A stretch of 40,256 bases of DNA from Roseateles noduli (GTDB taxonomy: Bacteria; Pseudomonadota; Gammaproteobacteria; Burkholderiales; Burkholderiaceae_C). Where the stretch lies: contig NIOE01000023.1 of assembly GCA_002205125.1 (NCBI GenBank), positions 1-40,256 on the forward strand, in the 5' to 3' direction. Made by a program: the position numbers and the translations under genes. Below are positions 25,326 through 33,700 of this stretch, one piece after another; the stretch's first letter is position 1, and the number at the start of each line of letters is the position of its first letter. The notes beneath the pieces were generated by a model. The model was not told where the DNA came from. It searched no databases and worked only from the letters and a program-made list of their open reading frames with translations.

Positions 25326-27944
25326 TCAATCGACGGTCAGCGCGGGCGCCTGTGCTTCGACCACGCCGTTGACCAGGCGCCACAGGTCGTCGCCATCCAG
25401 CAGCGTGAGCATCTGCGGTCCATGACCCTTGAGCAGGTGCACCTGCGCCTGTGCGGCCCAGCCCGGACGTGTCGGGCTCGGCTGCAGTTGCTCCGCGCCC
25501 GCGACGAAGACCTGGCCCAGCTGCTGCACCGCCAGCACCAGGCGCTGGCCCGCGCCGGTCTGGCAGACCATCAATGCGGCTTCATCGCCGCAAGGGCGGT
25601 GGAACAGCAGTTGGCCGAGATCGAGCACCGGCAGCATGCGGCCTTCGAAGCCCAGCATGCCGCGCACCGCTGCGGGGGCCGTCGGCCAGGCGGTGATCCG
25701 CTGGCGCTCCAGCGCCGCGACGACCTGCAGCGCGGGCAGGCCCAGCCACTGGTGATCGACGAGGAAGCTGGCCACGTCGACGGTCTTGACGCCCGCAGGC
25801 GGCATCGGCGAGAACGCCACGGACATCGCGCCCGCGCCGGACGAGTCGCCCGCCGCCAGACGTTCGCCGAGCGGCAGCACCACGAGCGCCGCGAGATCGG
25901 TCGCGTCGGGTGGCGTCAGGCGACGGTACTCCCGGTAGCCGCCGGACATCGCCAGCCCATAGGCATGGACGCGGCCGTCGAATTCGAGCTCGCCGGTCAC
26001 GTGCTGGTCCGCGGCCAACGCCGGGAGCGCGGGCAACGGCATCGGCAGGCGATCGCCCGGGGACCAGCGCGCATCGCTGCTGGCCACGACCTCGCCCGCA
26101 CGCGTCACGAGCAGGGCCGCCGCGCCGGCATGGTCGGGCAAGGCGGCACGGAGCATCGCGCGGAACTGCGGTGCGCCGTCGAACACGATCGCGATACCGC
26201 CCACCATCGCAGCGCCGTCCGGATGCGGCACGCCGGCTGCGTAGACGAGACAAGGCGCGTGACCGTCCTCGCCGTACAGACCACTGGGCGCATGCGACGA
26301 CACCACGTATTGACCGGCGTCGCGCAATCCGAGCGCGCCGGACACCCAGTCGCCCTGCAGCGAACGCCCCACGTGATGCGCCTGGGCCGGGTCCGACACC
26401 GCGACCACGCGTCCCGCGTTGTCGAAGACCAGCAGCAGCGAGTAGACGGTGTAGAGCGCATGGATGCTCGCCAGCACCGTTTCCGCCGAGGCGGCGTCGC
26501 CGAGCGCAAGCGCGCGCTGCAGACGCGCGTCGAGCGCCCACCAGCGGCAGTCGTTGGCGCGTTCGTAGAGATTGCGGTTGACGATGGAGATCGCCAGTTC
26601 CGCGCGGAAGCCGGCGCCGTCGAAGACCGCGTCCAGCGCGCCGTCCTCGAGCTGCGCGATCGCGCGCTCGAACACCTGGCGCAGTTGATCGCCGGTGCGT
26701 TCGACTTCGTTGAGCAGGGTCACGGCGAAGGCGTTGCCGCCGCCTGGACCGGCCGCTGCCGCCGTTGCCGCGCCTTCTCCGGCGCGGACGCCCGGCTGGG
26801 CGTGCGCGCGGCTCTTGAGCTTGCCGTTCCACAAGGACCGCGACAGCTCGCGCTGGATGCGGCGCGCCTCGACGGGAATGCTGCGGAGCTCTTCGTCGAA
26901 CAGCTCGCGCGTGTCGAGGTCGCGGGCGCGATCGCCCTGGCGTTCCGGCGGCGCGTCCGCAAAGGCATGTTGCAGCGGTTGCAGCATCTGCGCGCGCCAG
27001 CCCGGTCCGAAATATCCTTCGTAGCCGCTGGCCGCGCTCTCGCAGGCCAGGTAATCGCGACCGGCGAAGTCCAGCCGCCAGCCCTGCGCTTCACCGGCAT
27101 CCGCCAGCGGCGCGCCGAGCGGGATCTGCCAGGGGTCCGAGGTCAGCAGCACGCGTCCCTGCGCATCCTTGAGCACCAGCACCGAGCGGGGCACACCGGC
27201 GCACAGCGCGCGGAAAAGCCCCAGCATCTCGTCTTCGAGCTTGAAGGACAGGCACAGCAGCCCGCGAACGCCGCCGTCGGCGCCGTCCTGACCGCTCACC
27301 GCCGCCGCGTAGATCAGGCCACCGCGACCGCCAAGCAGGCCGGTGGGACCGTGCACTTCGACGAAGGCGCGTCCGGGCTCGAAAGCCTCGCGCAGGCGCG
27401 GGTCGTCGACGACAGGTGCACAGCTCGATTCATCCAAGGCTGCGAGCCGGCGGCCATCGGCGGCCAACAGCACGACCTGGTCGTAGACCGAATACTTGGC
27501 GACGTACGCAGCAAAGCGGCGACGGAGCGCCTCGACCTCGCCGGGTTCGACCTCGCCGGCCGCATCCGCCTGCAGCAACGCCCGCAGCGGACCATCGCTG
27601 GCCAGGAAACCGACGTCGGCGGTCCGTTCAAAGAGATTGCGCACCAGGATGTCGATCGCCACCTGCGAACGCCCCTGCAGATGCCCGACCGCGTGCCGCA
27701 GTTGTCGGCGCGCCAGGCTGTCCAGCAGGCGACCGGTGAGCGCCTCGAACGCGGTGCGGGTGTCGGCCATGTCGGTGGCCGCGCCGCTCATCTGGCCCAG
27801 CAGCGCGAGGCTGTCCCAGGCGCCCTGCAACCGCAGCAGCGGCTCGCGGTATTCCTCCAGCAGCGGCATGGCGGCCAGCAACGGGGCCACTTCGGCGCTG
27901 AACGGCAGGCCTTTCCGGTAGACCTTGTTCGAACCCTGAGTCAT
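25326..27944 (-). CDS. Soluble tandem-sensor protein with C-terminal CheW domain
   Basis: An 872-residue protein without transmembrane segments. Two related sensor units stand in tandem: one begins at about 97 (IDILVRNLFERTADVGFLAS), the other at about 451 (AISIVNRNLYERANDCRWWA). Each is followed by cache-like material (YSVYDQVVLLAADGR and YTVYSLLLVFDNAGR, then GLLGGRGGLIYAAAVSG and GLYGEDGHAPCLVYAAGV). Residues about 722-862 form a CheW-like adaptor domain (FLVDHQWLGLPALQVVAALE, LPVLDLGQLL), so it should dock onto a CheA kinase or chemoreceptor. No other chemotaxis gene is in the window. The second of two adjacent ATGs (27944) is preferred because GGAGG lies 6 nt before it. The role is not established. 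Confidence 0.75.
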   Translation of the reverse strand: MTQGSNKVYRKGLPFSAEVAPLLAAMPLLEEYREPLLRLQGAWDSLALLGQMSGAATDMADTRTAFEALTGRLLDSLARRQLRHAVGHLQGRSQVAIDILVRNLFERTADVGFLASDGPLRALLQADAAGEVEPGEVEALRRRFAAYVAKYSVYDQVVLLAADGRRLAALDESSCAPVVDDPRLREAFEPGRAFVEVHGPTGLLGGRGGLIYAAAVSGQDGADGGVRGLLCLSFKLEDEMLGLFRALCAGVPRSVLVLKDAQGRVLLTSDPWQIPLGAPLADAGEAQGWRLDFAGRDYLACESAASGYEGYFGPGWRAQMLQPLQHAFADAPPERQGDRARDLDTRELFDEELRSIPVEARRIQRELSRSLWNGKLKSRAHAQPGVRAGEGAATAAAAGPGGGNAFAVTLLNEVERTGDQLRQVFERAIAQLEDGALDAVFDGAGFRAELAISIVNRNLYERANDCRWWALDARLQRALALGDAASAETVLASIHALYTVYSLLLVFDNAGRVVAVSDPAQAHHVGRSLQGDWVSGALGLRDAGQYVVSSHAPSGLYGEDGHAPCLVYAAGVPHPDGAAMVGGIAIVFDGAPQFRAMLRAALPDHAGAAALLVTRAGEVVASSDARWSPGDRLPMPLPALPALAADQHVTGELEFDGRVHAYGLAMSGGYREYRRLTPPDATDLAALVVLPLGERLAAGDSSGAGAMSVAFSPMPPAGVKTVDVASFLVDHQWLGLPALQVVAALERQRITAWPTAPAAVRGMLGFEGRMLPVLDLGQLLFHRPCGDEAALMVCQTGAGQRLVLAVQQLGQVFVAGAEQLQPSPTRPGWAAQAQVHLLKGHGPQMLTLLDGDDLWRLVNGVVEAQAPALTVD

Positions 27945-28054
27945 CATTTCCCTCCCAACGATCACACGCCCTCGTGAGGCGACGCGCGGCAGTGTGGCGC
28001 GCGTTGACGACGTTGTCAGGGGGAGAAACGCACGGTTTCCGAGACTAACTTCGT

Positions 28055-28084
28055 TGATCGCACGGCGATCAGGCACGAAGTGCC
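28055..28084. promoter_or_regulatory. Adjacent inverted repeats upstream of the CheW-domain gene
   Basis: TGATCGC-ACG-GCGATCA at 28055-28071 is a perfect 17-bp inverted repeat. It is followed directly by GGCAC-GAA-GTGCC at 28072-28084. Both have 3-nt centres. They lie 111-140 nt upstream of the CheW-domain gene and downstream of the small secreted-protein gene. They could be an operator or RNA hairpins. Confidence 0.4.
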
Positions 28085-28117
28085 GTGCTGGTGCGGCGAC
28101 GCCGCGAGTTGGGGAGG

Positions 28118-28141
28118 AATCTGCCGGCCATGCGGCAGATT
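28118..28141 (-). terminator. Hairpin after the small secreted-protein gene
   Basis: AATCTGCCG (28118-28126) pairs perfectly with CGGCAGATT (28133-28141) around a 6-nt loop, starting 7 nt after the stop of the minus-strand gene. The tail is C-rich rather than T-rich, so termination efficiency is uncertain. Confidence 0.5.
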
Positions 28142-28148
28142 GGTGCAC

Positions 28149-28454
28149 TCAGTCCATCGAGACGGCCGCGCCGTCAGCGGTGCGGCGCTGCGTCTGGGCG
28201 TGGAGTTCGACGTCGGATGCACGGCTCTGGGGCTGAACGCTGGCGTCGGTACCGCGTTCCGGGGCGGCCGGTTGCGGCGCGGGCGGACGGCTCGGCTGGC
28301 GCTTGCCGGTGATCAGCAGGCGAGCCAGCTTGACGACCTCGCTGGCCTGCGCCGGCGCGGCCGGCAGCCACAAGGCGGCGCCGAGCATGGCGACGCCCAG
28401 CACCCTCCAAAGGGGCCGGTCGGCGTTCAGCGCTTGTTGTTGTCGGCTCTGCAT
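28149..28454 (-). CDS. Small secreted or periplasmic protein, unknown function
   Basis: A 101-residue protein that I do not recognise. It begins with a likely signal peptide: a basic N-region, a hydrophobic core VLGVAMLGAALWLPA (about 18-32) and a cleavage site APAQA-SE near residue 38. The mature part is short, Arg/Gln/Pro-rich and probably disordered (KRQPSRPPAPQPAAPERG). GGGGAG lies just before the ATG at 28454. It starts 53 nt after the pbpC stop on the same strand, so it may be the last gene of the yfhM-pbpC operon; a hairpin follows its stop. No enzyme motif or cysteine is visible. Confidence 0.6.
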   Translation of the reverse strand: MQSRQQQALNADRPLWRVLGVAMLGAALWLPAAPAQASEVVKLARLLITGKRQPSRPPAPQPAAPERGTDASVQPQSRASDVELHAQTQRRTADGAAVSMD

Positions 28455-28506
28455 GGTCTCCCCGCGCGAATCTGCATCTTAGCGACGATGGGAGGAGTAT
28501 CGAAAG

Positions 28507-30789
28507 TCAGCCCCCTGCCCGCCAGGGGGTGGCGACGAACTGCGCCTTGGAGCGCTTGACTTGCGGAATGGGGGGACGGGACTCGGCGCTGGGAGACGGC
28601 GGCTGCTTCAGGCCGGCACCCCGGACCTCGAAGCGCACCTGCTGGAGCACCCGTCCGCCCGCGTCCAGCAGCGCCAGCTCGTGGCGCCCGGGCATCGGCA
28701 GCCAATCCAGCGTGGCGCCGCGTCCGATGACGCGACCGTCGAGGCGCCAGGCCGCCACGCCGCCGCGATCGAGCCGGCCCTCGTGCGCGAAACGCAGGCG
28801 CTGCGCCGTCGGCGGGATGTCGGGGTCGAGCGCATAGATCGCGCCGTCGACCGGATTGCTGAGCGAGACGGACGTGCCTGCGGCGCGGATGACCGCCTGT
28901 TCGGTCCCTGCCACGAACCACTCGCGGCGCGAGGGCTCCTGGCCAGGCTCGAAACGCGTGTCCTGCGCGACGACGCCGGCGGGCGGGCGGGCGACCGGCG
29001 GCACCACGCCCGCGTGCAGCGCCAGCATGACCTCGCGCCAGACCGGAGCAGCGCCGCTCACGCCCGACACCTGATGCATGGCCTCGCCGCTGGAGTTGCC
29101 GACCCAGACACCGACCGTGTACTGGCTGGTCCAGCCGACGCACCAGTTGTCGCGCATGTCCTTGCTCGTGCCCGTCTTCACCGAGGCCGGGAACGGCAAG
29201 GCCAGGGCGCTCGACAGTCCGAAGGTCAGTGCGCGCGCGTTGTTGTCGGCCAGGATGTCGCCGACGATGAAGCTGGCTTTCGGATCCGCCACCTGGCGGA
29301 CATCCGTCCGTCGTGGTCCCGCATCCCGACTCGAAACACTTCGCGTCAGCGCGGCTGCTGTGTATCGCCCGCCATTGGCCAGGGCACGATACGCGTTGGT
29401 CAGCGCCAGCAGGGTGACGTCGGCGCTGCCCAAGGCCAGCGACGGGCCGTAGAAGCCGCCCGTCTCCGGCAATTGCAGACCCAGGGCATTGAGCCGCTCG
29501 AAGACGGCCTCCGGCGTGAGCATCAGCGACAGCCGCACCGCCGGCACATTGAGGCTGTTGCCGAGCGACGCCCGGGCGCTGATCCAGCCGCGGTACTGCT
29601 TGTCGTAATTCTGAGGGAGATACAGCCCCGCGGCAGTTGCCACCTGCGCCGGCGAGTCGTCCAGCAGGCTGGCCGCGGTGATCAGGCGGCGTTCGATCGC
29701 CAGCTCGTACAGGAAGGGCTTCAGCGTCGATCCCGGCTGACGACGGGCGAGCACGTGGTCCACCTGGGCCGCTTCGGACAGCTGGCTGCCACTCGATCCG
29801 ACCCAGACGCGGACCTCGCCGCTCGCGTTGTCGAGCACGAGCACCGCGCCGTCCTCGACCTGCCGACCGGACAGCTCCGCCAGATGCCTCCGCAACGCCT
29901 GGACTGCCACACGCTGCCAAGTAGCATCGAGCGTGCTGCGCTGTGCGGTCGGACCGTCCGCGCGAAGCGCCAGGCGCGCGTAGTGAGGCGCCCACTGCGG
30001 CGCATCGCCGACCGACAAGGACTTTCGCCGCAACACGGCCCCCACCTCGTCGACCAGGCCGTCGCAGGCGTGCCCCATCGCCCGCAGCACCCCGCAGGCG
30101 CGCGTCGAGAGCGTCTCAGCCGATGCGTTGGGCCCGCGCAGCATCGCGGCAAGCAGCGCGGATTCGCGCGCATCCAGCCCGCTCGGCCGCTTGCCGAAGA
30201 GCGCCTGCGCCGCTGCGGGCACGCCGACGAGTTCGCCGCGCAGCGGCACACGGTTCAGATAGGCCTCCAGGATCTGCGCCTTGGTCCACCGCTTCTCCAG
30301 CCGCCCCGCCACCCAGGCCTGCCCAAGCTTCTGCGTCACGCTGCGACCGCCGCGCCGGGCCAGGTCCTGGTCGAGCAGGCCGGCGAGCTGCATCGTCACC
30401 GTCGATGCGCCGCGCGTGCGCGTGTTCCACAGATTGGCCCACGCGCTGGCGGCGACCGCCGACCAGTCGACGCCGCTGTGCTCGTAGAAGTGCTGGTCCT
30501 CCGACAGCAGCATCGCCCGCAGCAGCGACGGGGACATCCGATCCAGCGGCACCCACGCCAGCACCCGCCGGCTGGGATCCACGCGCAAGGTCTGCAGCGG
30601 CTCGCCTCGTCGGTCGAGCAGTTGGATGTCCGACAGCGGATGCGCCGCGCGCGTCTGCGCGAACGACGGCAAGTCATCCGCGCGAGCTGGACTGACCGAG
30701 CCCACCGAACCGACCGCGACAAGCGCCAAGGCCGACGCCCTCGCCCATCGCGCGATGGCGTGACGGGGCGTCGACCTGGGCAAGGTCAA
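28507..30789 (-). CDS. pbpC: Penicillin-binding protein 1C (bifunctional class A PBP)
   Basis: A 760-residue murein synthase with a signal or anchor segment at about 17-37. The glycosyltransferase domain shows EDQHFYEHSGVD (catalytic Glu97), GASTVTMQL and the ILEAYLNRVPL motif. The transpeptidase domain has STLK (Ser354), SLN (412-414) and KTGTS (538-542). A C-terminal BiPBP-type domain follows from about 670. PBP1C acts with the macroglobulin YfhM in repair of damaged envelope. The start is TTG 30789, overlapping the yfhM stop as TTGA and preceded by GGAGG 7 nt upstream, so the genes are translationally coupled. A CCCCCTG/CAGGGGG hairpin (28511-28529) overlaps its last codons. Confidence 0.93.
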   Translation of the reverse strand: MTLPRSTPRHAIARWARASALALVAVGSVGSVSPARADDLPSFAQTRAAHPLSDIQLLDRRGEPLQTLRVDPSRRVLAWVPLDRMSPSLLRAMLLSEDQHFYEHSGVDWSAVAASAWANLWNTRTRGASTVTMQLAGLLDQDLARRGGRSVTQKLGQAWVAGRLEKRWTKAQILEAYLNRVPLRGELVGVPAAAQALFGKRPSGLDARESALLAAMLRGPNASAETLSTRACGVLRAMGHACDGLVDEVGAVLRRKSLSVGDAPQWAPHYARLALRADGPTAQRSTLDATWQRVAVQALRRHLAELSGRQVEDGAVLVLDNASGEVRVWVGSSGSQLSEAAQVDHVLARRQPGSTLKPFLYELAIERRLITAASLLDDSPAQVATAAGLYLPQNYDKQYRGWISARASLGNSLNVPAVRLSLMLTPEAVFERLNALGLQLPETGGFYGPSLALGSADVTLLALTNAYRALANGGRYTAAALTRSVSSRDAGPRRTDVRQVADPKASFIVGDILADNNARALTFGLSSALALPFPASVKTGTSKDMRDNWCVGWTSQYTVGVWVGNSSGEAMHQVSGVSGAAPVWREVMLALHAGVVPPVARPPAGVVAQDTRFEPGQEPSRREWFVAGTEQAVIRAAGTSVSLSNPVDGAIYALDPDIPPTAQRLRFAHEGRLDRGGVAAWRLDGRVIGRGATLDWLPMPGRHELALLDAGGRVLQQVRFEVRGAGLKQPPSPSAESRPPIPQVKRSKAQFVATPWRAGG

Positions 30790-33700
30790 GGCTGCACCTC
30801 CAGCACGGCGTTCGGCACCTCACCGAAACGGTCCGGCGAATACATCGCCTCGGCGCGCGTGGTCGGCATCTGGAAGCGCCCCGCGTTGTTCAGCCGGACC
30901 GTGTATTCGAGGGCATGCTTGCCGCGCGGCAGATAGTCGAAATAGGCGCGCCACGCCGCGAAGCTGCGCTCGATGAAACTGGGCCAGGCCTGACCCTCGG
31001 CGCGTTCGCCCTGGGTGTCGATCGTGCCCTCGACGACCGCGGCGCCCGTAGGCAGCGGGTCGCTGAGCACCACCCAGGTCATGTCGGCGGCCGCATCGAT
31101 CTCGAGCCGCACCCGCATCACGTCGCCGCGCGACCACCGCGGCGCTGCCTTCTGCGACACGGCGGTGATCGTCCGTTTGATCGCATAGCCCGACGTGAGC
31201 GGCGCCTTCAGCGGGACCGCGGACAAGGCCTGCACGGTGGCCCAGGGCCGTCCCTCACCGGCTTGCGTCACCGTCAACGTGCCGTTGCCGGAGGCAGGCC
31301 AGGGCAGGCGCAATTCGCCGCCGTCCGGCTTGACCGCCCAGTCCAGCGCGACGCCTGCGTTGGCCAGCTTGGCCTCGGTCTTTCCCTTCACCGGCTGCGT
31401 TTCGAAACGCGCCGAGAACTTCTCCAGCGCCAGCGCGCCCCACAGGTTCGCCGTCGTGTTGAACCAGGCGCCCCGCTCCTGTCGGGCCAGGGTGCCGACA
31501 ACCAGCCGGAGCAGGTCCTCCTTCCATCCCGCGTCGTCGACCAGGGCCAGGATCGCGCGTGCCGCGGTCGCGTCGCCGCTTCCCATCAGCCACCACCAGG
31601 CATCAGACTCCTCGTTGACGAAGCGCAAGGTGGTGCCCGCGAAGCTCAAGCGGCTGCGCAACTGGTTCTGTGCCGCGACGATCTGCGCGGCGCGGTCCGG
31701 TGCGTCGGTCATCCGCTGATGCAGCACCAGCCAATCGATGACGACGGAAGTCGGCCAGGTGGTCAGGTTGCGGCCATCGACGGTCCCCAACTGTCGTGGC
31801 GTCGCCTTGCCGTAGCGCGCCAAGGCGGCCAGCGCGGCGATTCGCCGCGGCTCGTCGTCGGGGCGTGGCGACCAGTAGCGACGCTCCAGCCGTCCTTCGA
31901 CAAAGGCCGCCAGACCGTCGAGCGCCTTGCCCAGTTGAGCCGCCGGCAACGGTCGCCCGGCCTCCTGCGCCACCGACAGCAGATGGGCCGTCAGCACGTC
32001 GCTGCCCTGCGTCAGATGATTCGAGAGCGGGAAGTAGGCGAACAGCCCATCGGTATCCTGATACGTCGACAACTGCCCCATCAGCCCCTCCCACGCCGCA
32101 CTGTCGTGCAGCGCGATGAACTTGGAGCTCTGCTGTTCCAGGCAGGTGTACGGGTACTGCTCGAAGTAGCGTCGAATGCCAGGCAATGCCGTCGACAACT
32201 TCGGTTGCAACCCGATCAGGAGGCCGCCGCGCTTCACACCTTGCGCGGGCAAGGCGTCGGCGGGAACAGCGACCGGCATGCTGATCGGCGCGTCGAGCTG
32301 CCGCAGCGTCGCCTGCAGCACGCGCACCGGCACCGCCGGCTGCACCGCCTGCGTCGTCCGCATCGCATCCTTGGCACTGCCGCCCTGCTCCTGGGCCTGG
32401 GCTTCCCACACGATGCGCTGCGCCCCCTCCGGCACCATGACGTCCCAGGTCAACTCCTGGGCCTGACCGGCAGCCAGCTTCAGCGTTTTCACATCGGTGG
32501 GGACGGCCTGTTCACCCGTCTCCAGGCTTGCCTTGCCGGTCAGCGTCACCCGGAGGTCCATGACACGGTTCGTCGCATTGCGCAGCGTGAGCATGGCCTG
32601 CACGCGATCGCCCTCGCGGACCAGCGGCGGGAGGCCGGAGAGCAGCTGCAGGTCCTGGCTCACGTTGATGCTGCCCTCGCCCGTGCCGAAACGCTGCCCC
32701 GGGGCATCGGCCACCGCCACCAGCCGGAAGCGCGTGAGCGAATCGTTCAAGGGCACGCGCACCAGGGCCTCCCCCTGCGCGTTGACCGTCACCAGCGGTT
32801 GCCAGGTCAGCAGCGTGTCGAACAGCTCACGTGTTGCAAACCCGCCTCCGCCGCCTGCCGCCACGGCCTTCCGCCCGTAGTGCCGCCGGCCGATGATCTC
32901 GCTGTGGCCGGTCGCCGTCGTCACGCCCCACGGCCGGGTCTGGATCATGCCGTCCAGCAGCTTCCAGCTCGGGTTGGGCGCCAGCGCCAGCAGACCTTCG
33001 TCCACCGCGGCGAAGGCGACCTGCGCATCCGGCACGGGCTTGCCATCCTGCGTGACCCGCAGCTTCACCTGCGCGCTTTGCCGGACGCCGTATTGCGCCT
33101 GCTGCGGCACGACCTCGACCTGCAACCGGTGCTTGGCCTGTCCGATCTCGATCGACGCCATGCCCAGCTTGAAGGACGGCTTGGACAGATCGACCATCGC
33201 GGTGGGCGCCTGATAGTCGCCCGAGGCGCGCCACTCCCGCCACCAGTTCGACGGCTCGCGCCAGCCCCAGGAGAAGAACGAGTACCAGGGCACTTCACGC
33301 AATCGACCTCGCAGCACCATCACGCTCACGAAGGCGTTCGGCGTCCAGTCGCGGTCGATCTTCAACTCCAGCCACGGGTCGCGCCCCGAGAGACGCCGGA
33401 CCTCGCTGTACAACACGCCTTCCCGCTCGACGGTGACAAGCGCCGTCGCATCACGATAGGGCATGCGCACCTGGAACCGTGCGATCTCGCCCGGTTCATA
33501 GCGCCTGCGCTCCGGGACCACGTCGATGCGGTCGTCGTTGTCCTGTGCAAACCAGGATTCGCCGGCCTTCGTTACCCACAAGGAACTGGCCGCGCGCGCG
33601 GTGCGACCGCCATCATCCTTGGCTGAGCCGATCAATTCGATCTGCCCGCCCTGGCTCAACTTGATCTCGCAGCGCATGAGCCCCAGCGCATCGGTGGTGC

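Noticed and set aside
25422-27977. An 851-codon open frame on the plus strand opposite the CheW-domain gene
   Set aside because: Arg/Gln/His/Ala-rich shadow translation with no recognisable motif; the minus-strand product has clear sensor repeats and a CheW domain.
28511-28529. CCCCCTG/CAGGGGG hairpin at the pbpC stop as a terminator
   Set aside because: It overlaps coding sequence and lacks a T-run; the next gene on the strand follows closely, so termination here is doubtful.
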